Shown: one piece after another, positions 43,901 through 51,869 of the stretch
Layout of the letters: every line of letters begins with the position of its first letter
How positions within the stretch are numbered: position 1 is the first letter of the stretch
NCBI RefSeq assembly: GCF_000214375.1
Contig: NC_015578.1
Location: 372,001 to 436,000, forward strand
Direction of reading: 5' to 3'
Source of the DNA: Treponema primitia ZAS-2
Lineage (GTDB): Bacteria > Spirochaetota > Spirochaetia > Treponematales > Breznakiellaceae
Length of the DNA: 64,000 nt
Position numbers and translations under genes: made by a program
The notes under the pieces: model-generated
What the model was told of the DNA's origin: nothing
The model's database searches: none
The model's input: only the letters and a program-made list of their open reading frames with translations

Positions 43901-44329
43901 ATGAAGAAATTAGCTATCAGGGATCAGAGCGCCTGTATGTTCTGTCTGACCTGTGAGAATGCTTGTGCCCAGGCATTCTACAAAGGTGAGAACACACAGA
44001 AACAGGATCTGTCCTGCATTCACGTGTTGGGGACTGATGTTCCCAATAAATTCAAGATCACGGTTTGTGTGCAGTGCGGTAAGTGCTCCAAGGCTTGTGA
44101 GGCAGGGGCCATCACCCAGAACGCCCAGGGTGTGTATATGCTGAACAAGAAACTTTGTGTGAACTGCGGCAAGTGCCTCGAAGCCTGCCCCTTTGGGGTC
44201 ATGGTGAAAGCCGAGGACAAACCCAGCCCCACTAAGTGCATAGCTTGTGGCATCTGCGTTAAGGCCTGTCCTCAGGATGTCCTCTACATTAAAGAAGACG
44301 CCAAAGAAGCAGCCAAGGCCACAGCGTAA
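43901..44329 (+). CDS. 4Fe-4S polyferredoxin-like protein
   Basis: A 142-residue protein with four CxxCxxCxxxC sets: CMFCLTCENAC (~12-22), CVQCGKCSKAC, CVNCGKCLEACP and CIACGICVKACP, enough for up to four 4Fe-4S clusters. It resembles the electron-transfer subunits (HycB/CooF type) of hydrogenases, formate dehydrogenases or aldehyde oxidoreductases, but no catalytic subunit gene is adjacent. The C-terminal tail is Lys/Ala-rich. Own promoter upstream. Confidence 0.88.
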   Translation: MKKLAIRDQSACMFCLTCENACAQAFYKGENTQKQDLSCIHVLGTDVPNKFKITVCVQCGKCSKACEAGAITQNAQGVYMLNKKLCVNCGKCLEACPFGVMVKAEDKPSPTKCIACGICVKACPQDVLYIKEDAKEAAKATA

Positions 44330-44367
44330 GCGAAGGCTCGGAGCAGCAGCTACCTTATCGGTCTAAT

Positions 44368-44400
44368 CTCCCGGTTTTTGCCTTATTAATAGGCCGGGAG
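44368..44400 (+). terminator. Possible terminator after the polyferredoxin gene
   Basis: CTCCCGG (44368-44374) and CCGGGAG (44394-44400) form a 7-bp stem with a 19-nt loop. It is followed by TGGTTTATCC, a poor T-run, so confidence is modest. Confidence 0.4.
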
Positions 44401-44511
44401 TGGTTTATCCTTTTCCTCAGCATGGCAGAGCTTGCCCCTTAGGAGATTCCGAAGGAGTCAGGTGGAAGCCCCTCTTAATCAAATTTGATAATTATGATAC
44501 TTTAAATTCCT

Positions 44512-44994
44512 ATGATAGAATACAGAAAGGCAAAGCTTGATGACATTGAAGCGTTAACTGAGCTGAGGATTAATATGCTCCTTGACCAAGAAAAGTGTTC
44601 AGGGTCCTTTGTTGGCAAATTTGGTAATGTTAATAATGCCTATTTGCAAAAAAGCATAACCGATGGATCCTATATTATTTTTGTTGCTTATGAGAACAGT
44701 AGTATTATAGCAATGTGCGGTATAGCACTATTTACATTGCCGCCAAACACCTGGTGTATAACGGGGAAGACTGCATATCTGAGCAGCTTGTATACAAAGA
44801 AAGAATATAGAAATAACGGGATTGCCTCAAAACTTTTAACAATGGTAATGGAGGAAATTAAAAATAGTAATATTGAACGTGTATTATTACACACAACAGA
44901 ACAAGGGGAAGCCTTATATAAAAAAATCGGATTTGAATATTCTGAAGATACAATGGCATTTTACCCCCTTGGAAAAGATTTTGAAAAGATATAG
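44512..44994 (+). CDS. GNAT-family N-acetyltransferase
   Basis: A 160-residue acetyl-CoA-dependent acetyltransferase. The acetyl-CoA pyrophosphate loop is KEYRNNGIASKLL, with AYLSSLYTKK before it and EALYKKIGFEYSEDTM as the C-terminal motif. Substrate unknown. Base composition is markedly more AT-rich than the flanking genes, suggesting recent transfer. No clear ribosome site precedes the ATG. Confidence 0.9.
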   Translation: MIEYRKAKLDDIEALTELRINMLLDQEKCSGSFVGKFGNVNNAYLQKSITDGSYIIFVAYENSSIIAMCGIALFTLPPNTWCITGKTAYLSSLYTKKEYRNNGIASKLLTMVMEEIKNSNIERVLLHTTEQGEALYKKIGFEYSEDTMAFYPLGKDFEKI

Positions 44995-45097
44995 AGGGTA
45001 TCTATACAGTATTTTCGTAATATGCTAAAAATAAATAAGGGAATTTTAAAAAACTTTAGTTTTAGAGTCGCCCGCAATTTATTTTATAGGAGCATTC

Positions 45098-45595
45098 ATG
45101 CCGAAATTAGCACAGACCCCCGGAACCGTCCTCAAATCCTTATTGGACGAGTATCAACTATCCACCGCCAAATTAGCCCAGGCAATAGGACTAAGCAATT
45201 CAGCGGTCTACCAAATAGCCATAGGCAAAACCAGAGTAAGCGCCCCGGTAGCCCTCCGGCTTGCAAAGTATTTTGGGCAGACTCCCGCCTATTGGCTTGA
45301 GTTGCAGACCAAAACAGACCTTGCCGAAGCTGCCGGGGACAAGAAACTTTCTTCCGATATCAAAGCCATAAGCAAAGCGAAAAAGCCTAAAGCCCCAAAG
45401 GTGGTAAAAGCCAGCAAACCGGCAAAGGGTGCTGGCGCTAAGAAAGCCCCGGCAAAGAAGGCTGCCGGGAAAGCCACAGTCAGGAAGGTCTCTGCCAAGA
45501 AAGCTGTCCGGAAGGCCGAAAAGGCCCCTGCCCCCAGGAAACCGGCTGTCATATTAATTAAAAAATCTGCACCCACTTCGGAAATAACGAATTAA
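45098..45595 (+). CDS. HigA-like HTH protein with histone-H1-like Lys/Ala tail
   Basis: A 165-residue protein. Residues ~1-75 are an XRE-type helix-turn-helix of the HigA antitoxin class (STAKLAQAIGLSNSAVYQIA; ALRLAKYFGQTPAYWLELQ). Residues ~90-150 are a Lys/Ala/Pro-rich low-complexity tail (e.g. KGAGAKKAPAKKAAGKATV) like bacterial histone-H1-like DNA-compacting proteins. No HigB toxin gene adjoins, so it is an orphan. AGGAG precedes the ATG; a strong terminator follows. It may be a DNA-binding or nucleoid protein rather than an antitoxin. Confidence 0.82.
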   Translation: MPKLAQTPGTVLKSLLDEYQLSTAKLAQAIGLSNSAVYQIAIGKTRVSAPVALRLAKYFGQTPAYWLELQTKTDLAEAAGDKKLSSDIKAISKAKKPKAPKVVKASKPAKGAGAKKAPAKKAAGKATVRKVSAKKAVRKAEKAPAPRKPAVILIKKSAPTSEITN

Positions 45596-45639
45596 CCGGC
45601 AGACTTTTTTTTGAATACCGGATTGGTATTGCAAGCTTT

Positions 45640-45673
45640 AAAAAGGCGGTACTGGCACAAGTACCGCCTTTTT
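45640..45673 (+). terminator. Rho-independent terminator
   Basis: AAAAAGGCGGTACT (45640-45653), 6-nt loop, AGTACCGCCTTTTT (45660-45673). Symmetrical A/T ends allow use from either side; it closes the HTH gene. The sequence from here to 45790 shows no gene. Confidence 0.9.
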
Positions 45674-45790
45674 GCTGAAATTTTGTGATGAATTCACATT
45701 CTTTTCTATAAAATTATAACATAGTAATCACCTGTGTATTATAGGACTTGAACAATTTCTTGCTTTTTCTTATAATAAAATCAATGGCCC

Positions 45791-45946
45791 TGCCCTAAGG
45801 GGGGGGTATTAAACCCGCTTGTGAATCAACAACCTCGCCCTAAAGGGACGAGGTATGTTGTTCTCATAAGGTATTTATATTCGGGGTTTAATACCCTTTT
45901 TAAGCGCCCTAAAGGGCGGGGTATTAAACCCCTCAACACGAATAAA
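45791..45946 (+). repeat. REP-like palindromic intergenic repeat, copy 2 with partial copy
   Basis: 45824-45946 repeats the blocks of 35084-35171 but with a longer second hairpin: GGGGTTTAATACCC pairs with GGGTATTAAACCCC around an inner GCCCTAAAGGGC palindrome. The first hairpin is CCTCG-CCC-TAAA-GGG-CGAGG. A partial unit (45791-45818, GCCCTAAGGGG... GGTATTAAACCC) precedes it. The repeat ends just before the AAGGAGG ribosome site of the ECF S gene. This type of imperfect palindrome resembles elements mobilised by REP/IS200-like transposases, but none is seen here. Confidence 0.75.
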
Positions 45947-45963
45947 CCTAAGGAGGTTTTAGT

Positions 45964-46515
45964 ATGGCAAAGAAAGTGATTTCCGTAAGAACCGTGGTGG
46001 CTGTTGGTATAGGCGCTGCCCTGGTGTTCGTATTGATGCGTTTTGTGGCTATCCCTTCGGGGGTTCCTAATACCAACCTGAACCTGGCGTCGGGGATTTT
46101 GGCGATCTTCGCGGCAATTTTTGGGCCCATAGCGGGGTTCCTTATCGCCTTCATCGGGCATACCCTGACGGACCTTACCTGGGGTGGAGTTTGGTGGAGC
46201 TGGGTCATTGCCGATGCCGTGTTCGGCCTGCTGATCGGCCTTTTCTGGAAGCTCTATAAAATCGAAGAGGGCGAATTCGGGATAAAAAATGCGGTGATTT
46301 TCAACGTGGTCCAGATACTTGCCAACGCTATTGCCTGGGTCGCCCTGGCGCCCACATTGGATATACTTATCTATCAGGAGCCGGCGGACAAGGTCTATCT
46401 TCAGGGGCTGGTTGCCGGCGGCCTGAACAGCGCAGTGATTCTAATCCTGGGTACCCTCCTGGCATTCGGCTACAGCCGCACCAAGGTGAAGGCGGGAAGC
46501 TTGAAGGAAGAGTAA
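45964..46515 (+). CDS. ECF transporter S component, UPF0397 family
   Basis: A 183-residue substrate-binding membrane protein of an energy-coupling-factor vitamin transporter. Family stretches: TVVAVGIGAALVFVLMRFVA, IAFIGHTLTDLTWGGVWWSW, KNAVIFNVVQILANAIAWV and APTLDILIYQEPADKVY. About five or six membrane segments. The substrate is not established for this family. AAGGAGG is six bases before the ATG. First gene of a complete S-A-T module. Confidence 0.9.
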   Translation: MAKKVISVRTVVAVGIGAALVFVLMRFVAIPSGVPNTNLNLASGILAIFAAIFGPIAGFLIAFIGHTLTDLTWGGVWWSWVIADAVFGLLIGLFWKLYKIEEGEFGIKNAVIFNVVQILANAIAWVALAPTLDILIYQEPADKVYLQGLVAGGLNSAVILILGTLLAFGYSRTKVKAGSLKEE

Positions 46516-46516
46516 G

Positions 46517-48310
46517 ATTTCCGATCCATCGGCGGCCCTTTGTTTTAAGGATTTTTCTTTCCAATATCGGTCCCAGTCCGGGCCTACTCTGTTTGATATC
46601 AACCTGACCGTGGGGCGGGGAGAGAAGATCCTTATCCTGGGGCCTTCAGGGTCCGGGAAGTCTACCCTGGCCCATTGCATCAACGGACTGATTCCCCATG
46701 CCTTTAAGGGAACCATAGGCGGTTCATACACTATCATGGGTGAGGACGGGCAGGGGCTGGATATTTTTGCCCTTTCAAAAAAAGTAGGCACCCTGCTGCA
46801 GGATACGGACGGGCAGTTCGTGGGGCTCAGCGCCGGGGAGGATATTGCCTTTGCGGCGGAGAATGATTGTGTTTCCGTAGAAGAGATGCACCGCCGGGTG
46901 CCGGAAGCGGCAAGACTGGTTCATATTGAGGATCACCTGGCAAAGCCGCCCCAGGATCTATCCGGGGGGCAGAAACAGCGGGTGTCCCTGGCGGGGCTCC
47001 TGATGAACGATGTGGAACTTCTCCTTTTCGATGAGCCCCTGGCAAACTTGGATCCCGCCACGGGGAAAGAAGCAATAGAACTGATTGACCGGCTTCACCG
47101 GGAAACGGGAAAAACCGTTATCATCGTGGAACACCGACTGGAGGATGTCCTGCACCGTCCGGTGGACCGCATCATTGTTATTGAAAAAGGGCGTATCATG
47201 GCGGATCTGCCCCCGGCGGAACTGCTGGCTTCGGATCTGCTGGGAAAGGCCGGTATACGGGAGCCCTTCTATGTAGGCGCCCTGCGGTATGCCGGTGTTG
47301 AGCTGAAACCGGATATGGGGCTTGAATCGGTAGAAACACTGCGCTTTGATCCCCGGATTTTGAAAGATTGGGATGCAGGGCTTAAAGAAGATGCGCCGGA
47401 TAAGCCGGCCCCGGTTCTCCTGGAAGTCCGGGGCTTACAGTATCGCTACCCTGATGTTGCCGATCCTTCACCGGGGGCAAAACAGGTGCTAGATGGGGTG
47501 TCTTTTTCCCTGGCTAAGGGGGAGTGTATCAGCATGGTGGGCCGGAATGGGGCGGGGAAGTCCACCCTGGCAAAACTCATCGCCGGGTTCATTCGTCCCG
47601 ATGCGGGTCAGATTTTTTTTGACGGTAAGGATCTGGCGGCCTATTCTATAAAGGAGCGTTCCGAACATATCGGCTATGTAATGCAGAACCCGAACCAGAT
47701 GATCTCCTTTCCCCTGATCTTTGACGAGACCGCCCTGGCCCTGCGGAACCGGGGGATCAATGAAAATGAGACACGGGACCGGGTGTTTGAGGCCCTGGGC
47801 GTCTGTGGGCTCTATCAGTTCCGGAACTGGCCGGTGAACGCCCTGAGCTTCGGTCAGAAGAAGCGGCTTACCATTGCGTCAGTGTTAGTGATGGGACCTT
47901 CCCTGATCATCCTGGACGAACCTACCGCCGGGCAGGATTACCGCCACTATTCGGAGATCATGGAATTTTTGCGGAAGCTCAACCGGGAACAAGGGCTCAG
48001 TTTTCTGCTGATTACCCACGACATGCACCTGATGCTGGAATACACTCGCCGAGCCCTGGTTCTTTCCGAAGGAAAGCTGCTGACCCGGGACGGTCCCGGG
48101 GGCGGGGATACTCCAGCGGCGGTCCTCACCGACGATTTTCTGGTAGAAGCGGCAAGCCTGAAACGGACCAGCCTCTACGATTTGGCAATTAAGGCTGGCA
48201 TGACGGATCCCCGGGCTTTTGTGCGGCGCTTTATTGACCACGAGCAAAGCCGCCGGGAAGCGCAGCTTGATGCGGGGCTGAGGGCTTCAGCCCAAGGGGC
48301 CACGCCATGA
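46517..48310 (+). CDS. ECF transporter ATPase, two fused ABC domains
   Basis: Energises the ECF transporter. Two ABC cassettes: Walker A GPSGSGKST, signature LSGGQKQR, Walker B LLLFDEPLA; then Walker A GRNGAGKST, LSFGQKKR and LIILDEPTA. The first conventional start in frame (GTG, 46610) would cut off the first ABC beta-strand. The frame is open upstream to 46505 and reads CFKDFSFQYRSQSGPTLFDI, which belongs to the domain, with no ATG/GTG/TTG there. The best start is ATT at 46517, six bases after GGAAG and one base past the S-component stop. It overlaps the T gene by four bases. Confidence 0.88.
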   Translation: MSDPSAALCFKDFSFQYRSQSGPTLFDINLTVGRGEKILILGPSGSGKSTLAHCINGLIPHAFKGTIGGSYTIMGEDGQGLDIFALSKKVGTLLQDTDGQFVGLSAGEDIAFAAENDCVSVEEMHRRVPEAARLVHIEDHLAKPPQDLSGGQKQRVSLAGLLMNDVELLLFDEPLANLDPATGKEAIELIDRLHRETGKTVIIVEHRLEDVLHRPVDRIIVIEKGRIMADLPPAELLASDLLGKAGIREPFYVGALRYAGVELKPDMGLESVETLRFDPRILKDWDAGLKEDAPDKPAPVLLEVRGLQYRYPDVADPSPGAKQVLDGVSFSLAKGECISMVGRNGAGKSTLAKLIAGFIRPDAGQIFFDGKDLAAYSIKERSEHIGYVMQNPNQMISFPLIFDETALALRNRGINENETRDRVFEALGVCGLYQFRNWPVNALSFGQKKRLTIASVLVMGPSLIILDEPTAGQDYRHYSEIMEFLRKLNREQGLSFLLITHDMHLMLEYTRRALVLSEGKLLTRDGPGGGDTPAAVLTDDFLVEAASLKRTSLYDLAIKAGMTDPRAFVRRFIDHEQSRREAQLDAGLRASAQGATP

Positions 48311-49137
48311 GCCGCTTCATGCTTTCCTATGTGGACCGGCCTTCCCCGGTTCACCGGCTTACCGGGGCGACCAAGCTGATAATTTTTCTGCTTTGGTCAG
48401 TGCTGACCATGGCGGGCTACGATACCCGGGTTATGCTGATCATGAGTGTTTTAGGAATTGCAGCCTTTGGGGTCTCAAAGGTCAGGTTTCGGGATGTGGC
48501 GTTTATTTTTAAAATGCTCATCCTGTTCATGGTCCTTAATATTATTACGATTTATCTTTTTGCACCCGAACAAGGGGTGGAGGTCTACGGAACCCGGCAT
48601 ATCATCCTTAAGGGTATCGGGCGTTTTACCCTTACCCGGGAACAGCTTTTCTACGAGTTCAACATACTGCTGAAATACTCCATGATGGTTCCCATGGCAA
48701 TAATCCTGATCGTCACCACCCATCCCAGCGAGTTTGCGGCATCATTGAACCGTATAGGGGTAAACTATTCCATAGCCTACGCAGTAAGCCTGGCCCTGCG
48801 TTATATCCCGGATGTGCAGCGGGACTACGAAAGCATATCCCAGGCCCAGCAAGCCCGGGGCGTTGAGCTTTCCCGGAAGGTGTCCTGGGTAAAGCGCCTG
48901 AAGGGCGCATCGGCGATACTCCTCCCCCTGGTGTTTTCATCCCTGGACCGCATCGACGTGGTAAGCCACGCCATGGAACTGCGCAGTTTTGGCAAACACA
49001 AACGCCGCACCTGGTATTCCGGGCGGCCCTTTACCAGGGCGGATGCGCTGGTACTGATTCTGGGGACGGTCCTGTTCGGCTTAGGGATCTGGTTCACTTT
49101 TAAAGACGGGAGCCGGTTTTACAATCCTTTTGAGTAG
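48307..49137 (+). CDS. ECF transporter T component (EcfT)
   Basis: A 276-residue transmembrane scaffold linking the S component and ATPase. Hydrophobic segments include KLIIFLLWSVLTMAGY and KMLILFMVLNIITIYLF. The coupling-helix motif is QAQQARGVELS (Ala-Arg-Gly). It overlaps the ATPase gene (ATGA). Downstream a GGTGAC-A-GTCACC dyad (49165-49177) lies in the 3' region, then the structured element copy B. Confidence 0.92.
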   Translation: MSRFMLSYVDRPSPVHRLTGATKLIIFLLWSVLTMAGYDTRVMLIMSVLGIAAFGVSKVRFRDVAFIFKMLILFMVLNIITIYLFAPEQGVEVYGTRHIILKGIGRFTLTREQLFYEFNILLKYSMMVPMAIILIVTTHPSEFAASLNRIGVNYSIAYAVSLALRYIPDVQRDYESISQAQQARGVELSRKVSWVKRLKGASAILLPLVFSSLDRIDVVSHAMELRSFGKHKRRTWYSGRPFTRADALVLILGTVLFGLGIWFTFKDGSRFYNPFE

Positions 49138-49251
49138 CTGCTCTCCGATCTTTTGTACCCAAAAGGTGACAGTCACCACTTTGGAGCCAAGTTTCGACCT
49201 TTCCACCAGTTTTCCCCCCGTGACTATGATAGCTGTAATGTGATAACGGCA

Positions 49252-49370
49252 GGGGAGGGAGGGCAAAGCCCCCCGGCCCGTCTCTGGAATTCCCTGCCGT
49301 AGCAGACCCGAAGGGGCTGACGGAGGCAGATTCTACAGGTTAGGGCTGGGGGGCTTTGCCCTCCCTCCCC
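49252..49370 (+). repeat. Structured intergenic element, copy B
   Basis: Arms at 49252-49279 and 49343-49370 pair over 28 bp with one G-U pair. The 63-nt core (49280-49342) matches copy A apart from a few bases and the inner hairpin, which here is CCC-GAAG-GGG instead of CTCGC-AAA-GCGAG. The arms (purine-rich GGGGAGGGAGGGC) are unlike those of copy A, apart from G-richness and a shared GGGCAAA, yet equally complementary. It ends 87 bases before the yjjI ATG, nearly the same spacing as copy A to lon. It fills most of the ecfT-yjjI gap; no gene is supported here. Confidence 0.8.
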
Positions 49371-49421
49371 GATCACTACCCCACTACATCCATCATAAAC
49401 ATCCATCATACCAAGCCATAT

Positions 49422-49450
49422 TTGACTTTTCCCCCTGAAAATACTATTTT
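49422..49450 (+). promoter_or_regulatory. yjjI promoter, probably leaderless
   Basis: TTGACT (49422-49427), 17-bp spacer, TATTTT (49445-49450). The start point would coincide with the ATG at 49457, and there is no ribosome site. Confidence 0.5.
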
Positions 49451-49456
49451 TAGTAT

Positions 49457-50986
49457 ATGCGTACAATAACCATGGAACGGGTGGAAGAAACCCGGCAAGC
49501 CATACTGGATACGGTCTGTAGCGGGGTCCTTACCCACGAACAGAAGGTCACGGGCCTGGAAAAGCTCTCGGAATCCCTGATAGAGGTTCTTGATTTGCCC
49601 CCGGAGTACCTGAAACTAAAGGAAGCGGGGGTTATCTGCGATTTGGGAGAATCCAACGCCCCCCCCAGGCCCCGGTACATCGTGCCGGACTACGACAGGC
49701 TGTTTAAGCGGGGCTGCGAATTCTTGGAATTGACCCCCCCGGCGGACCTGGACGAGGCCCTGAACGTGCTGTCCATTTTCATCCGCCATGTCCCGTCGGT
49801 AACCAACTTCCCGGTATTCATCGGCTTTCTGGACCGGCTCCTGGAACCCTTTGTGCAGCGGGAGGACCCCCTTTACGCTAAAAAAAAGATAGGTCTCTTT
49901 CTGCGCTACGTGGACCGCACTATAACCGACTCCTTCTGCCATGCCGATATCGGCCCCGAAGATACCCGGGCCGGGCGGCTCATCCTGGAATGTGAAAAGG
50001 AGGAGCCCAAAAGCGTGCCCAATATCTCCTTCCTCTACGATCCCCAAACTACCCCGGAGGACTACGCCCTTAAGGCGGCGGAAACCGCCCTGACCAGCGC
50101 CAAGCCCAGTTTTGCCAACCACAAGATGTTCCTTTCGGAACTTGGGGAAGGCTACGCGGTGGTCAGTTGTTATAACGGGCTGCTGGTGGGGGGCGGCTCC
50201 TATACCCTGTCCCGTCTGCGCCTGGGGCATCTGGCCGCCGGCGCAAAAAACCTCGCCGGTTTCTGGCCCCTGCTGGAACAGGCCGCGGAAACCATGATGG
50301 CCTATATGGATTCCCGAATTGCCTTTATGGTTGAACAGTCCGGTTTCTTTGAATCCAACTTCCTTGCCAAAGAGGGCTTCATCAGCAAGGATCGCTTCAC
50401 CGCCATGTTCGGCCTGGTGGGACTTGCGGAATGTGTGAACACCCTCATGGAGCGGGAGGGAAAAAGCGGCCGCTTTGGGCACAGTAAAGATGCGGATGAT
50501 CTTGGGGTAGCAATAATGAAGAAGCTCGACGCCCTGGTCAAGGCCCATCACAATCCCTACTGTTCCGCAACCGGAGGGAACTTCCTCCTCCACGGGCAGG
50601 TCGGCATTGACAGCGATACCGGTGAAAGCCCCGCTACCCGCATCCCCATTGGGGAGGAGCCTGAGGAACTGAGCGATCACCTGGTACACTGTGGGCTTTT
50701 CCACGGCTACTTCCCCGCAGGAACCGGAGACGTCTTTACCCTGGAAGCCACAGCCCTCAGAAACCCTGCCTATCTTCTGGACATGGTGAAGGGCGGCTTT
50801 GCCAAAGGGGGCCGGTACTTCTCAATATACTCAAGCGATTCCGATGTAATCCGGGTAACCGGCTATCTGGTCAAACGCTCCGAGATGGACAAACTGGCTG
50901 CGGGTAAAAGCGTGCTCCAGGATACTACCGCCCTGGGCCTCGGTTCAGCGCGAAACGGACATATCTTGGAGAGGAAACGGAGGTAA
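49457..50986 (+). CDS. yjjI: YjjI-family glycyl-radical enzyme
   Basis: A 509-residue glycyl-radical enzyme of the YjjI group, physiological reaction not known to me. The glycyl-radical site is IRVTGYLVKRSE near the C-terminus (Gly469). A likely active-site Cys lies in AVVSCYNGLLVGGGSYTL (tentative). Also FGLVGLAECVNTLM and PTGT-like loop FPAGTGDVFTLEA. It is shorter than pyruvate formate-lyase (~750) as expected for YjjI. It must be activated anaerobically by the adjacent radical-SAM protein YjjW, 16 bp downstream. Confidence 0.87.
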   Translation: MRTITMERVEETRQAILDTVCSGVLTHEQKVTGLEKLSESLIEVLDLPPEYLKLKEAGVICDLGESNAPPRPRYIVPDYDRLFKRGCEFLELTPPADLDEALNVLSIFIRHVPSVTNFPVFIGFLDRLLEPFVQREDPLYAKKKIGLFLRYVDRTITDSFCHADIGPEDTRAGRLILECEKEEPKSVPNISFLYDPQTTPEDYALKAAETALTSAKPSFANHKMFLSELGEGYAVVSCYNGLLVGGGSYTLSRLRLGHLAAGAKNLAGFWPLLEQAAETMMAYMDSRIAFMVEQSGFFESNFLAKEGFISKDRFTAMFGLVGLAECVNTLMEREGKSGRFGHSKDADDLGVAIMKKLDALVKAHHNPYCSATGGNFLLHGQVGIDSDTGESPATRIPIGEEPEELSDHLVHCGLFHGYFPAGTGDVFTLEATALRNPAYLLDMVKGGFAKGGRYFSIYSSDSDVIRVTGYLVKRSEMDKLAAGKSVLQDTTALGLGSARNGHILERKRR

Positions 50987-51002
50987 TGTCAAAGGAATAC
51001 CC

Positions 51003-51869
51003 GTGGAGGAAAGATCCGTGGACAGTACCCCCGCCAGGGCACCGGTAAATCGCATCCTGCGCTCCAGCATAGTTGACGGGCCCGGTAACCGGGCCGCAGT
51101 ATTCCTGCAAGGCTGCAACTTTGACTGCGTTTATTGCCACAATCCTGAAACCATCACCCTCTGTTCTTCCTGTGGCACCTGCGTCCCGGCCTGTCCCGCA
51201 GGGGCGCTGAGTGTAGGCGAATCAGGGGGCATACTCTGGAACCGTGACGCCTGTACCCTCTGCGACAGCTGCCTCAAAACCTGCCCCCATAATTCCAGCC
51301 CCAGGGTTCGCCTTTTAAGCCCAAAGGAAGTGATGGCTGAAATTGAGCCCTCTATCCCCTTTATCCGGGGCATCACCGTCTCAGGGGGCGAATGTACCCT
51401 ATACCCGGACTTTCTCCGGGAACTGGGGGAACTTGCCCGAGAGCGGTCCCTCAGCTTTTTTCTCGACAGTAACGGCAGCTACGATTTTGCCGCCGACCGG
51501 GGTCTTATGGAAATTACCGACAGTGTTATGCTTGATGTAAAAGCGGACCCGGAAAATGGGGCGGAATACCGCAGGGTTACCGGCAATGACGGAAAGGGCA
51601 TCCTGGACAAGGCAGAATATTTGGCAAAAACAGAAAAACTGTACGAACTCCGCACCGTGGTAAGTCCCGGCCTCTTTGACCCTGTTGCGGTGGTGGAAAA
51701 AGCCTGCCGCCGCATCGTCGGTACTGGGTCCCGATACAAACTGATCCGCTACCGTCCTGTAGGGGTCAGGCAGGAAGCTGCCGCTGCCCTGGCAGAACCG
51801 GATGATCTGTTGATGGAAAAACTTGCCGGAATATGCGCAGGCCACGGCATAGAGGCAGTAATAGTATGA
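51003..51869 (+). CDS. yjjW: YjjW-type glycyl-radical enzyme activase (radical SAM)
   Basis: A 288-residue activase that makes the glycyl radical on YjjI. SIVDGPGNRAAVFLQGCNF leads into CNFDCVYC, the radical-SAM cluster motif. An inserted ferredoxin domain carries CSSCGTCVPACP and CTLCDSCLKTCP for two more 4Fe-4S clusters. GTG start with AAAGGA seven bases upstream. It overlaps psuK by four bases (ATGA), so the activase and the pseudouridine genes are one coupled operon. Confidence 0.9.
   Translation: MEERSVDSTPARAPVNRILRSSIVDGPGNRAAVFLQGCNFDCVYCHNPETITLCSSCGTCVPACPAGALSVGESGGILWNRDACTLCDSCLKTCPHNSSPRVRLLSPKEVMAEIEPSIPFIRGITVSGGECTLYPDFLRELGELARERSLSFFLDSNGSYDFAADRGLMEITDSVMLDVKADPENGAEYRRVTGNDGKGILDKAEYLAKTEKLYELRTVVSPGLFDPVAVVEKACRRIVGTGSRYKLIRYRPVGVRQEAAAALAEPDDLLMEKLAGICAGHGIEAVIV

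Noticed and set aside
49616-50704. 362-residue minus-strand frame inside yjjI
   Set aside because: Antisense shadow of a well-recognised glycyl-radical enzyme; His/Gln-rich composition typical of a reverse frame.
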